Positions 35,942 through 45,419 of a stretch of DNA of 64,000 bases are shown in pieces. The stretch lies in contig CAJYUW010000039.1 of the NCBI GenBank assembly GCA_913778205.1, forward strand, positions 83,393 to 147,392, written 5' to 3'. The stretch comes from an uncultured Curtobacterium sp. GTDB taxonomy: Bacteria > Actinomycetota > Actinomycetes > Actinomycetales > Microbacteriaceae. The translations under genes were made by a program, and so were the position numbers. Position 1 is the stretch's first letter, and each line of letters starts with the position of its first letter. The notes below the pieces were generated by a model that saw only the letters and a list, made by a program, of their open reading frames with translations, was not told the origin of the DNA and made no database searches.

Positions 35942-38900
35942 TCACGTAGTCGTGGATGGCGTCTCCTCCAGCACCGACTGCAGCACCGATTGCTGCCCCA
36001 CCCCGAAGGGCGACCGCGTTTCGCCCGCTTCCGGTCAGTCCCTCCCAAGTTTGGGTCTGAGTATAGGGAACCTTGCGCAGCGCGTCGAAGTTGGTCTGGG
36101 TGTACTTCTCGCCGAAGGAGAGGTGCGGCGCAGCTGCGCCCGACGCAGTGCTCCAGATGACGTCGTTCCATGACATGTCTTCGCCAGAGATCCAGTGATC
36201 GAGGGTCGTACCGGCGGTGCTCCCCACCGATCCCACCGCCGACGTGCCCAGCTTCGAGACCAGCGACTCCACCGGGCGTCCCAAGTGCTCTGCGATGCTT
36301 CCTCCGGCTGGACCCGCCAGGCCGCTGACCGATCCAGCCAGGAAACCGCCTCCAGCTGATCCGAGCAGGCCGCGCGCCGTGATCGGTTTGTTCGACGTCA
36401 CGCTCGTGACGACATTCGAGGCGACGCCGAAGCCCGAGCCGGCCGCGCCGTTCACTGCCATGTTCGTTGCGAGTGATTTGACGACCCTGGTCGTGGGGGC
36501 AGCGACGTTCTCGGCTACACGGAGCGCCTGTCCGCCGTACTTCGCCGCTTTGAACAGCGATCCCGCACCACCCGGTATCGCGCCGAGCGCAGTGGCGCCG
36601 GCCGCTTGCGCCCAGTTCACCTTGCCGGTGGTCGCCTTCTGCGAGATCACGTCAATGCCGCCGCTGATGAGCATCATCCCGGCCGGTCCGCCGACGCCTG
36701 TGAACATCAGGATGCCCCCGCCCACGATCGCGACTCCGCCAGCGACATACTCCCAGTTGTCCTTCCACCAGCCGCCGTCGAACACCCCTTGATGCGCATC
36801 CCGGTACGCCTTCAGATCAGCATCGGTCGCCGGCTTGAGTCCCAGCGGGTCCACCGCGTGCAACGGATCGTTCCCCGCGTACGAGTACGGGTTCCCCGAC
36901 CACCCCGCCCCGAGCACGGGCGCGAGCGGATCGACGGACAGGAACCCCCGGGCGGCCGGGTCGTACACCCGCGCCCCGAGCCACTCGAGCCCGCCGATCG
37001 AGACACCACCGGTCGCGGTGAGTCCCACGCCCGCCGGCAGGCCCGCACCGGTCACCCCGGCTAGCACCGCCCACGGGTCCGCTGGATCGGTCGCCCGCGC
37101 GTCTCGCCACCTCTGCGTCGCCCACTCCGACCCGACGGCGGTGACGCCCCCGGGCAGGTCGAGGACACTCGTCCCACCGATCGACACGAGCGAGGGGACA
37201 GCTGCGGCGGTGTCCCACCACGCATCCACGTCATCGACGGCCGCGAGCTCGCCGAGCGCATCCGCCCAGACATCGATCCGACCGGTCTCGGCGTAGGCGG
37301 CATCACGGGTGACGACACCCGCCAGGTACCCGAGCGCCGACCACGTGTACTCGGTCGTGGAACCGTCAGGTCCGGTGCGGCGGACACGGCGACCGAGACC
37401 GTCGTGCACGTACTCCGTCCGCTGGCCGTCCCGCTCCGACGCGACGAGCTGCCCGGCGACGTCGTACTCGTACGTGGTCGCCACGCCTCCGATGGTCTCG
37501 GAGACCAGTCGGCCGGCGGTGTCGTAGGCCCAAGTGGACTCACCGGCCCGGACGAGCTGCCCGGCGTCGTCGTAGTCGTACTCGACCCGGCCGTCGGCAC
37601 CGGTGATCGTGACGATCCGGCCGCTGCCGTCGTGCTCGATCCGCGTCGCGGACGCGCCCTCGACGGTCGTCGTGGTGTGTGCCACGAGGACACCGCCCTC
37701 GTAGGACCACGCCTGCACGAGGTCCCCGGTCGCCGACTGGACGATGCGCCCGCCAGCGTCGTACGCGAAAGTACCGGCCCCGAGCCCGTCGCGCTCGACC
37801 GCGGTCACTCGTCCGGCAGCGTCGCGCCGGAACACGGTGCGGGTGCCGTCCGGGTCGATGCGTGCCGTGCGGTTGCCGTCGGCGTCGTACTCCCATCCGA
37901 TCGAGGCCTGGCCGCGGCTGCGGCGGACCAGGAGCCCCCGGCGGTCGTGGTGGAGTTCATGCTCGACGCTGCGCCCGGCTCCGCGGGTGTGGTCGGTGAC
38001 GACGAGGTTCCGTCCGAGCGTGTCTCGTCGCAGCTCGAACTGGACGGCGCCGTCGACGGCGATCTCCTGCTGGCGACCAGCCGCGTCGTACGTCCACGAG
38101 GTGGTGCGGCCGTCCGGATCGGTCTGTCCTGTCTGGCGGCCGGCTGCGTCGTAGGTGGCGGTGGTGGTCCGGCCGAGCGGGTCGGTCACGCTGGTGACCC
38201 GGTCGGCGTCGTCGTACGTCCGGACGGTGACGCCACCGGCCGGGTCGGTGACGTTGGTGAGCCGCCCTCGCTCGTCGTAGCTGAAGGTGGTGACCCCACC
38301 GAGACCGTTGACGGTCTCGATGAGCTGCCCAGCGGGGTCGTAGCGGAACCGACGACGGCCGTACCGTGCATCGTGAACCGAGACGAGCCTCCCGGCAGCG
38401 TCGTACCGGAACCGGCTGGTGCCGGAAGCCGACGTCGTCTGCGTGACCACGCGCCCGACCGCGTCGTACTCGAGCCGCTCGATCTCGCCAGTGGGCAGCG
38501 TCCGCGTCACGACGCGCGAATCCGTGTTGTACTCGAGCGTGGTGCGCGCGCCGGAGGGGTCGGTCGCCGCCGACGGGCGGCCGCAGACGTCGTACTCGTA
38601 CGTCGTCCGCGCCCCGGACGGCGTGACGAGCGTCACGACGCGGCCACCGAGGTCGCGCTCGATCCGCGTCAGCCCGCCTTCGCCGTCGACGAGTTCCACG
38701 GGTCGGCCCGCAGCGTCGTAGGTGATCAGCTCAGAGCCGGTGTCGTCGCTGGTCGACTCGACCGGCCGTCCGTACGCGTCGAAGCGCACGGTGACGGCGT
38801 CGAACGCGTCGCGCAGCGACGCGACGCCGGTCTGCGCGTCCTCCGCGAAGTCCTGCCGGACACCGGTCGGGTCGACGACGGCCGACAGGCGGCCGTTCAC

Positions 38901-41345
38901 GTCGTACTCGCGTCGCCACATCGCGCCGGTGGGGTCGGTGACGGCCTGGAGGCGCGACAACGCGTCGTGCGCGAACGTCCAGTCCGCGCCGCCCGGCGTC
39001 TCGAGCCGCGCCAGGTTGGCCTGGTCGTCGTACGTCTGCGTCGTGGTCCGACCCAGCGGATCGGTGATGGTGTGCAGCTCGCCGTTCGGCGCGTAGGTGT
39101 ACTCGGTGCGGGCGCCGAGCGGATCGATGACCGCGCTGATGCGACCGCCCACCGTGTGCTCGAACTGCCACACCGCACCGTCTGCGTCCTGGCGGGACAC
39201 GAGCAGGCCAGCGCCGTCGTAGCGGTACTCGGTCCGGGCACCGGTCGGGCTGATCGCGGCGGTCGGGCGCCCGGCTCCGTCCCGCTCGATCCGTGCCGTG
39301 GCACCGAGGGCGTTCGTCGTCGCGACCAGCTCACCGAAGGAGTCGTACGCCAGGTCGACGCGGACCCCGGTGGGGTCGACCACACGACGCAGCCGACCCG
39401 CTTCCCAGGTCATCTCCGTCCGGCCGCCGACCGGGTCGATCACGACCGAGGGGTCGCGGTCGTCGCCGACGTATTCGTACGCGACCACGGCACCGGCATC
39501 GGTGATGACGGTCGTGACGCGGTCCTGCTCGTCGTAGCCGTAGGTGAAGTCCCCACCCGACGGCGTCACGGTGCGGATCTTGCGACCGCGCTCGTCGTAC
39601 GCGTGGACGGTGATCGAACGGTCGCGCTCGGTGGCCGACACCAGGTTGCCGTGGGCGTCGTAGCTCATCGACTGTCGCTGGTCGTCGGAGTCGATGACGC
39701 CGACGAGCCGGCCCTTCGCATCGGCGATGTACGTGTCCGACCGGGAGCCGTCCGGGTCGGACACGACCGTCACCCGGCCGGGCAGGTAGGCGAACCGCAC
39801 CGTGCGGCCGTGCGGACTGACCTGTTCAGTCACCCGCCGAGCCTCGTCGTAGGTGTTCTCGACCTCGATGACACCCGCCGCACTCGTGACGGTCACGACG
39901 AGGTCGTCGTCGTTCCAGCCGTACCGCCGGGTCCCACCGTCGTCGGTGACGGTGACCAGACGTCCACGGTCGTCGTAGCCGTACTCCACGCGGCGTCCGT
40001 CAGAGCCCCGGACGACCGCGACGCGCTCGCCCACGTACTCGACGTCGACCGAGCGACCACGCTCGTGCACCAGGCGCGTGATCAGGTCGTGGTCGTCCCG
40101 CAGGACATTGACCGCCGTGCCCGGTCCGCTCGCCGATCCGGTCCAGCTGCCCGAACGGGTGAAGGTGATGCGGCCGCCGTCGTTGTCGCTGACGACCAGT
40201 GCGTCGCCCTCGGCCACGAGCCACCGGTTCTCGCCGACGCCGCGCGCCCAGCCCTCACCGTCGCGGGGGAACCGGATCTGCCGGCCGTCCGCGCCGACGA
40301 AGGACGCGCCCTCGTCGTCGAGCTCGAGCCGGGTCTCGAACACGGACGCCCAGCCCGGACCGAACAGCCCGACGTGCTCGTCGAGGGAGTTGTACATGCG
40401 GGTGACCTGCAACGAGGCCGATGCACCCGCGAAGCCGAGGTCGAGCTCGGGTTCGAGGAAGTTGCCCGTCGTCGTGTTGACCGGGTCCATCGAGAAGCCC
40501 GTGGTCGGCTGCGCACCGTACGCGGTCGGCGGGTCGAACTGGACCTCGGACCGGGTCGCTGCGACCCCCGCGGCCTGCAGCGCCGCGGCGAGCGCCGAGT
40601 CCGACACCGTGGAGACGTTCCCGTCGCCACCGGCTGCGGCGAAGGCGTCGGCGATCGTGTTCGCCCACGTGACGTCCGTGGCGTTCGCGGCCAACCACTT
40701 CTCGAATGCCGCAACGAGGCCCTCGGCGTCGATGCGCCCCCACGAGCAGCGTGCAGCGAAGTCGGCGAGGGCACCTCGCAACGAGCCGGGCTTCCCCTCG
40801 AGCGCTTGGTTCAACGAGGTCGAACCCGTGGCGAACGAGCGCAGGTCGGACGGTCGTGCTGACGAGGTGCCCCCGCCGGCACCGCCGCCACCGGGGCTCG
40901 GGGTCTGCCGGGGGGTCGATGGTGCCGATGCTGGCTCGAACGTGGGCGCGTCCTCGTGGTGGACCGGCGGTGGGGTCGGCGGGCCGGTGAACTGATCGCC
41001 CACCCACTCGAAGAAGTTCCGGTCGGCGTGTTCCGCGTCCCAATCGCGTGCCTTCTTGCGACGGGCGTTCTCACGCTCGGCCGCCGCCCGCATCTTCCCG
41101 ACCCACCCCGCGACCGTGCGGAGGTTCGTCGCGATGTGCCCGCCGTCCGACTCGGCGGTCGTCGCGTTGGTCGTGAACAGCTCCGAGAAGTGGCCGCGGA
41201 ACTCCGTGGAGGCCGTGTGCACGTAGGTCCGGCGGCTCCCTGCCTGGCCGTCGATCGACTCGGCCGACCCGTTCAGCGCCCGGACCAGCGCTTCGGCGGT
41301 CCCGTCGTCGAACTCGACCGGTTCGTTGCCGTGCAGGTCACCCAT
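35922..41345 (-). CDS. RHS/YD-repeat polymorphic toxin with WXG-like N terminus
   Basis: A 1807-residue protein. Residues 1-125 form a helical WXG/LXG-like domain with no signal peptide; a Pro/Gly linker follows. A DUF6531-type start (FSMDPVNTTTGNF) opens the RHS shell, with more than thirty YD repeats (typical YDAAGR and YEYDV units) up to about 1490. The RHS core ending NPYSYAGNDPLHAVDPLGL is at about 1480-1502. The variable tip (about 1505-1807) is Gly/Ala rich with hydrophobic stretches (YVAGGVAIVGGGILMF) and lower GC. The tip toxin is not recognised; membrane action is possible because the partner immunity protein is a membrane protein. It follows the WXG100 gene by 129 bp. Confidence 0.9.
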   Translation of the reverse strand: MGDLHGNEPVEFDDGTAEALVRALNGSAESIDGQAGSRRTYVHTASTEFRGHFSELFTTNATTAESDGGHIATNLRTVAGWVGKMRAAAERENARRKKARDWDAEHADRNFFEWVGDQFTGPPTPPPVHHEDAPTFEPASAPSTPRQTPSPGGGGAGGGTSSARPSDLRSFATGSTSLNQALEGKPGSLRGALADFAARCSWGRIDAEGLVAAFEKWLAANATDVTWANTIADAFAAAGGDGNVSTVSDSALAAALQAAGVAATRSEVQFDPPTAYGAQPTTGFSMDPVNTTTGNFLEPELDLGFAGASASLQVTRMYNSLDEHVGLFGPGWASVFETRLELDDEGASFVGADGRQIRFPRDGEGWARGVGENRWLVAEGDALVVSDNDGGRITFTRSGSWTGSASGPGTAVNVLRDDHDLITRLVHERGRSVDVEYVGERVAVVRGSDGRRVEYGYDDRGRLVTVTDDGGTRRYGWNDDDLVVTVTSAAGVIEVENTYDEARRVTEQVSPHGRTVRFAYLPGRVTVVSDPDGSRSDTYIADAKGRLVGVIDSDDQRQSMSYDAHGNLVSATERDRSITVHAYDERGRKIRTVTPSGGDFTYGYDEQDRVTTVITDAGAVVAYEYVGDDRDPSVVIDPVGGRTEMTWEAGRLRRVVDPTGVRVDLAYDSFGELVATTNALGATARIERDGAGRPTAAISPTGARTEYRYDGAGLLVSRQDADGAVWQFEHTVGGRISAVIDPLGARTEYTYAPNGELHTITDPLGRTTTQTYDDQANLARLETPGGADWTFAHDALSRLQAVTDPTGAMWRREYDVNGRLSAVVDPTGVRQDFAEDAQTGVASLRDAFDAVTVRFDAYGRPVESTSDDTGSELITYDAAGRPVELVDGEGGLTRIERDLGGRVVTLVTPSGARTTYEYDVCGRPSAATDPSGARTTLEYNTDSRVVTRTLPTGEIERLEYDAVGRVVTQTTSASGTSRFRYDAAGRLVSVHDARYGRRRFRYDPAGQLIETVNGLGGVTTFSYDERGRLTNVTDPAGGVTVRTYDDADRVTSVTDPLGRTTTATYDAAGRQTGQTDPDGRTTSWTYDAAGRQQEIAVDGAVQFELRRDTLGRNLVVTDHTRGAGRSVEHELHHDRRGLLVRRSRGQASIGWEYDADGNRTARIDPDGTRTVFRRDAAGRVTAVERDGLGAGTFAYDAGGRIVQSATGDLVQAWSYEGGVLVAHTTTTVEGASATRIEHDGSGRIVTITGADGRVEYDYDDAGQLVRAGESTWAYDTAGRLVSETIGGVATTYEYDVAGQLVASERDGQRTEYVHDGLGRRVRRTGPDGSTTEYTWSALGYLAGVVTRDAAYAETGRIDVWADALGELAAVDDVDAWWDTAAAVPSLVSIGGTSVLDLPGGVTAVGSEWATQRWRDARATDPADPWAVLAGVTGAGLPAGVGLTATGGVSIGGLEWLGARVYDPAARGFLSVDPLAPVLGAGWSGNPYSYAGNDPLHAVDPLGLKPATDADLKAYRDAHQGVFDGGWWKDNWEYVAGGVAIVGGGILMFTGVGGPAGMMLISGGIDVISQKATTGKVNWAQAAGATALGAIPGGAGSLFKAAKYGGQALRVAENVAAPTTRVVKSLATNMAVNGAAGSGFGVASNVVTSVTSNKPITARGLLGSAGGGFLAGSVSGLAGPAGGSIAEHLGRPVESLVSKLGTSAVGSVGSTAGTTLDHWISGEDMSWNDVIWSTASGAAAPHLSFGEKYTQTNFDALRKVPYTQTQTWEGLTGSGRNAVALRGGAAIGAAVGAGGDAIHDYVSDVFGW

Positions 41346-41432
41346 GGTTCATCCCCCGAAGTCGTGCTGGTCGTGCTGGTCGCCGCCCGCTGGAACGCGA
41401 GCAGCGGCGCGATCCGTCAGGACCGCGAAAGC

Positions 41433-41460
41433 CCGGGCCGTCGCGCTGGGCGGCCCGGGC
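41433..41460 (-). terminator. hairpin after the WXG100 gene
   Basis: Arms CCCGGGCCG and CGGCCCGGG with a 10-base loop, 15 bases past the WXG100 stop and before the RHS gene. It may lower read-through, so that the small protein is made in excess. Confidence 0.65.
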
Positions 41461-41474
41461 AGGTCGAGTGACGT

Positions 41475-41756
41475 CTACGCGCCGCCACCCGCGGTGAAGA
41501 TGTCCTGCGAGATCTTGTCGAGCTGGGTGCGGAGCTGCTCGAGCTCCGACTTCGCCTTGTCCAGCGCAGCCTTGGTCTCCGGCCAGGTCGAACCGCGGAA
41601 CGTCGACGCGAGCGGACCGTCCCAGACGTTCGAGTCGGACAGGATGCGGCCCTGGGCGTCGAGCTGCGAGATCTGGTCGGTGAACCCGCCGTTCACGATC
41701 GACTGGATCTGACGGATGGCGCTCTTCGCCTGCTCGGTGGAAAGCACACGCGACAT
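41475..41756 (-). CDS. WXG100 family protein (ESAT-6-like)
   Basis: A 93-residue helical-hairpin protein of the type VII secretion substrate family. The WXG turn is W45-D46-G47 (NVWDGPLA), with heptad-like helices before (AIRQIQSIVNGGFTDQI) and after (ALDKAKSELEQLRTQL). No YxxxD/E export motif is visible in the tail; the end is DIFTAGGGA. AGAGG lies 6 bases before ATG 41756. It is directly upstream of the RHS gene, a common pairing in which the small protein helps export the large one. The EssC-like motor is 14 kb away on the same strand. Confidence 0.88.
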   Translation of the reverse strand: MSRVLSTEQAKSAIRQIQSIVNGGFTDQISQLDAQGRILSDSNVWDGPLASTFRGSTWPETKAALDKAKSELEQLRTQLDKISQDIFTAGGGA

Positions 41757-41927
41757 GGTGAACCTCTTTCGTTTCGTAGCTGCACCCCCGTGCAGTGGAA
41801 TTCCCCCCGGAGGCTCTGACGCGACCCACCATACCCAGATCCCGACGCAGATGTCACCGTTCTCATATCGTGACGATTCCTTGCCTCGTTCGGGGGGGGC
41901 GCGGGCTGGCTCCTCCACCGGGAGGCC

Positions 41928-41960
41928 GTTCACCCCGCGTTTCCACAGCGGTTGCCTGAC
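41928..41960 (+). promoter_or_regulatory. weak PHO-box-like repeats upstream of ppk
   Basis: GTTCACCCCGC, GTTTCCACAGC and GGTTGCCTGAC are contiguous 11-mers; only the first is a strong match. CAGGAT at 41987-41992 then lies exactly 6 bases before the ppk ATG. Confidence 0.4.
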
Positions 41961-41998
41961 GCCCTCCGGCTGCAGGGACCGGGTGGCAGGATGTCGGC

Positions 41999-44164
41999 AT
42001 GGACACCGAACCGCAGCTCGACGGCGAATCCGTCGCACCGGACCTCGACGACTTCGACGAGGTCGTCGAGGTGGAGCACGAGTCGCTGCCCTCGGACCGC
42101 TACTTCGACCGCGAGCTCAGCTGGCTCCGGTTCAACCAGCGCGTGCTCGAGCTCGGCGAGGACCGCACCCAGCCGCTCCTGGAGCGTGCGAACTTCCTGG
42201 CGATCTTCGCGTCGAACCTCGACGAGTTCTTCATGGTCCGGGTCGCGGGCCTGAAGCGCCGCATCGACACCGGCATCGCGGTGCCGACCAACGTCGGTCG
42301 TGCCCCGAGCGACGTCCTGCGCGACATCGCCCGCAAGGCGCACGAACTGCAGGACCGGCATGCGCACGCGTTCATGGACTCGCTCAAGCCGGACCTCGAC
42401 GCCGCGGGCATCCACATCGAGCACTGGTCCGACCTCGACGAGGCCGACCGACTGCGGATGCGCGAGTACTTCAACGAGCAGATCTTCCCGGTGCTCATGC
42501 CGCTCGCGGTCGACCCGGCGCACCCGTTCCCGTACATCTCGGGGCTGTCACTCAACCTCGCCGTCCGGGTGCGCAACCCGAAGTCGCAGCGGCAGGAGTT
42601 CGCGCGCCTCAAGGTGCCGCAGAACTTCTCGCGGTTCATCGCGCTCCCCGACGACGGCTCCGGGCGGCAGCGGTACATCCCGCTCGAGGACCTCATCGCC
42701 AACCACCTCGACGACCTGTTCCCCGGGATGGAGGTCCTCGAGCACCACGTGTTCCGGGTCACCAGGAACGAGGACGTCGAGATCGAGGAGGACGAGGCCG
42801 AGAACCTCATCCAGGCCCTCGAACGCGAGCTCCTCCGTCGCCGCTTCGGCCCGCCGATCCGGCTCGAGATCACCGAGGACATGGACCCGGTGACGCTCGA
42901 CCTGCTCGTCCGCGAGCTCGACATCACGGAGCAAGAGGTCTACCGCCTGCCGTCGCCGCTCGACCTCGGCGGGCTGTTCGAGATCGCCAAGATCGGTCGG
43001 CCGGACCTGCACTACCCGAAGCACGTGCCGACGACCCCCGTGCAGTTCCAGCCGGGCGAGCCGAACACGAAGCCGGACCTCTTCCGCGCGATCAAGTCCA
43101 GGGACGTCCTCGTGCACCACCCGTACGAGTCCTTCGCGACGAGCGTCCAGGCGTTCCTCGAACAGGCCGCGGCGGACCCGAACGTGCTCGCGATCAAGCA
43201 GACGCTCTACCGCACGTCGGGTGACAGCCCCATCGTCGAGGCCCTCATCGACGCCGCGGCCGCGGGCAAGCAGGTCCTCGCGCTGGTCGAGATCAAGGCG
43301 CGCTTCGACGAGCAGAACAACATCACGTGGGCCCGCAAGCTCGAGAAGGCCGGCGTGCACGTGGTGTACGGCCTCGTCGGGCTGAAGACGCACTCGAAGC
43401 TCGTCCTCGTCATCCGGCAGGAGGGCGGGACGCTCAAGCACTACAGCCACATCGGCACGGGCAACTACAACCCGAAGACCTCGCGGATCTACGAGGACAT
43501 GGGCCTCTTCACCGCCGACGACACGGTGGGCAAGGACCTCACGCGTCTGTTCAACGAGCTGTCCGGGTACGCGATCGAGAAGAAGTTCAAGCGCCTCCTC
43601 GTCGCGCCGCTGCACCTCCGGAAGGGCCTGGTGAAGCGCATCCAGGCCGAGGCGGACAACGCGCGCGCCGGCAAGCCGTCCGGCATCCGCATCAAGGTGA
43701 ACTCGATGGTGGACGAGCAGGTCATCGACGCGCTCTACCTCGCGAGCCAGGCCGGCGTGCCGATCGACGTGTGGGTGCGCGGCATCTGCTCGCTCAAGCC
43801 CGGCATGGAGGGCGTCAGCGAGACCATCCGTGTGCGCAGCGTGGTCGGCCGGTACCTCGAGCACTCGCGGGCGTTCGCGTTCCACAACGACGGCGACCCG
43901 ATCGTCTTCATCGGTTCCGCGGACATGATGCACCGCAACCTCGACCGGCGCGTCGAGGCCCTCGTGCGGTTGTCCGAGCCGCAGCACGTCGCCGAGGTGC
44001 AGGAGATGTTCGACCTCGCGATGGCCGACGAGACGAGCTCCTGGCACCTCGAGTCGGACGGCGAGTGGACGCGCCACTCCACCGACGACGACGGTCAGCC
44101 GCTGCAGGACGTGCAGAATGTCCTCATGCGCATGATCTCGGCCAGGAAGCGCTCCACTCGGTGA
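41999..44164 (+). CDS. ppk1: polyphosphate kinase 1
   Basis: Makes and degrades inorganic polyphosphate from ATP. 721 residues, full length. The N and head domains start after a 35-residue acidic leader ([17 protein letters not shown]). The two phospholipase D-like catalytic domains include [22 protein letters not shown], whose first His is the autophosphorylation site, and [17 protein letters not shown]. The CAGGAT promoter and ATG 41999 suggest a leaderless transcript, behind PHO-like repeats. The stop overlaps the NUDIX gene by 4 bp (GTGA). Confidence 0.95.
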   Translation: MDTEPQLDGESVAPDLDDFDEVVEVEHESLPSDRYFDRELSWLRFNQRVLELGEDRTQPLLERANFLAIFASNLDEFFMVRVAGLKRRIDTGIAVPTNVGRAPSDVLRDIARKAHELQDRHAHAFMDSLKPDLDAAGIHIEHWSDLDEADRLRMREYFNEQIFPVLMPLAVDPAHPFPYISGLSLNLAVRVRNPKSQRQEFARLKVPQNFSRFIALPDDGSGRQRYIPLEDLIANHLDDLFPGMEVLEHHVFRVTRNEDVEIEEDEAENLIQALERELLRRRFGPPIRLEITEDMDPVTLDLLVRELDITEQEVYRLPSPLDLGGLFEIAKIGRPDLHYPKHVPTTPVQFQPGEPNTKPDLFRAIKSRDVLVHHPYESFATSVQAFLEQAAADPNVLAIKQTLYRTSGDSPIVEALIDAAAAGKQVLALVEIKARFDEQNNITWARKLEKAGVHVVYGLVGLKTHSKLVLVIRQEGGTLKHYSHIGTGNYNPKTSRIYEDMGLFTADDTVGKDLTRLFNELSGYAIEKKFKRLLVAPLHLRKGLVKRIQAEADNARAGKPSGIRIKVNSMVDEQVIDALYLASQAGVPIDVWVRGICSLKPGMEGVSETIRVRSVVGRYLEHSRAFAFHNDGDPIVFIGSADMMHRNLDRRVEALVRLSEPQHVAEVQEMFDLAMADETSSWHLESDGEWTRHSTDDDGQPLQDVQNVLMRMISARKRSTR

Positions 44165-45108
44165 GCGGCGGTCCCATCGGTCCCGTCGTCGCCGCCGGAG
44201 CCGTCGTCTGGCGTGAGCACGACGGCGAGCCCCTGGTCCTGCTCATCCACCGCGGGCACCACAACGACGTCTCGTTCCCGAAGGGCAAGGTCGACCCGGG
44301 CGAGAGCGTGCCGACGACCGCCGTGCGCGAGATCGACGAGGAGACCGGGTACCGGGTCCACCTCGGCGCTCCGCTCGGCACGGCCGAGTACGTGCTGCCG
44401 AACGGCCGGGACAAGGTCGTGCACTACTGGTCCGCGCGGGTGTCGAACAAGGAGTTCGAGCGTGCCGGCGGCTTCCGCCCGAACGACGAGGTCGCGTCGG
44501 TGGAGTGGGTGTCGATCGACGACGCCCGCGGCCGCCTGACCTACGACCGCGACGTCGAGGTGCTCGACCGCTTCGCCGACCGCGCCGCCGCCGGCGAGCA
44601 CAAGACGTTCGCCCTCATCGCGCTCCGGCACGCGAAGACCGTCCCCGGATCGGACTGGGACGGTCCGGACGCCACCCGCCCGCTCCTGCCGGTCGGCCGG
44701 ACGCAGGCGAGGGCCGTGGCCGCTCCGGTCGCGGCGTTCGGTCCGAAGAAGATCGTGTCGAGCTCGGCGGCCAGGTGCCTCGCGACCGTCGAACCCCTGT
44801 CCGCACGGACGAAGGTCGGCGTGCAGTCGACCCCGGACATCAGCCAGGACGCCCACGAGCGGGGCGCTGCGAACGTCAAGGGCGTCGTGCTGCGGCGTAT
44901 CGACAAGGCGAAGTCGACGGTCCTCTGCTCGCACGGCCCCGTCCTGCCGGACATCATCGCCCGGATCGCAGGAGCGACGGCGGACGGCAGCCGGCACTTC
45001 GACCTGCGCCGCGCAGCGATGCTCTCCGTCGGGGACTTCGCGGTGATGCACATCGCGGGCGGCAAGCTCGTCGCCGTCGAGACGCACCGCAACACCGTCG
45101 CGTCGTAG
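44161..45108 (+). CDS. NUDIX hydrolase fused to histidine phosphatase (MutT1-like)
   Basis: A 315-residue two-domain enzyme. The N-terminal NUDIX domain has the box [22 protein letters not shown] at about 42-63. The C-terminal histidine phosphatase begins [15 protein letters not shown] near 155 and has the second His in [10 protein letters not shown] near 255. The same fusion in mycobacterial MutT1 removes 8-oxo-dGTP and hydrolyses diadenosine polyphosphates. Its GTG start overlaps the ppk stop (GTGA), so it is co-translated with polyphosphate kinase; a role in (di)nucleotide polyphosphate turnover is plausible. Confidence 0.9.
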   Translation: MSGGPIGPVVAAGAVVWREHDGEPLVLLIHRGHHNDVSFPKGKVDPGESVPTTAVREIDEETGYRVHLGAPLGTAEYVLPNGRDKVVHYWSARVSNKEFERAGGFRPNDEVASVEWVSIDDARGRLTYDRDVEVLDRFADRAAAGEHKTFALIALRHAKTVPGSDWDGPDATRPLLPVGRTQARAVAAPVAAFGPKKIVSSSAARCLATVEPLSARTKVGVQSTPDISQDAHERGAANVKGVVLRRIDKAKSTVLCSHGPVLPDIIARIAGATADGSRHFDLRRAAMLSVGDFAVMHIAGGKLVAVETHRNTVAS

Positions 45109-45163
45109 CCCTCGGCCAGCGCCTTCCCAGGCCGACCGGCCCGTCGCCGGAGGCCGCACGGCG

Positions 45164-45186
45164 GCGGTGATCCGCGCCTCCAGGCC
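45164..45186. repeat. half-site repeat GTGATCCGCGCCTCCAGGCC
   Basis: A copy of the dispersed half-site, 55 bases after the NUDIX gene and upstream of the pstS PHO box. Confidence 0.6.
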
Positions 45187-45291
45187 GTCCGATCGAGCAT
45201 GCGAATGCATGCGCCCCGTCCGGGCACGGTGTCCCGATCCTGCACCCCGACAGCGGTGCGCGTCCGCGCGCCGCGAGCGGGGCAAGGCCTC

Positions 45292-45335
45292 GTTCACCTC
45301 CCGTTCACCCCGGCGCACCTCCCGGGTCACCTCGC
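45292..45335 (+). promoter_or_regulatory. PHO box of pstS: four 11-bp direct repeats
   Basis: GTTCACCTCCC, GTTCACCCCGG, CGCACCTCCCG and GGTCACCTCGC are contiguous. A -10 like TACAGT follows at 45341-45346, so the repeats replace the -35 region, as in activator-dependent Pho promoters. Upstream, 45109-45291 holds only the half-site repeat at 45164. Confidence 0.8.
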
Positions 45336-45419
45336 GTCCCTACAGTCGCTCCCGGGTCAGCACCGGCCCACGGGACCGGCAGCGGTCCCACCTGCACTGA
45401 CATTCCCGAAGGGACCCCT

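Noticed and set aside
37404..40862. Plus-strand open frame of over 1100 codons opposite the RHS gene
   Set aside because: It is the exact antisense of the YD-repeat shell; composition is Arg/Asp/Val shadow sequence without domains, caused by high GC and repeat codons.
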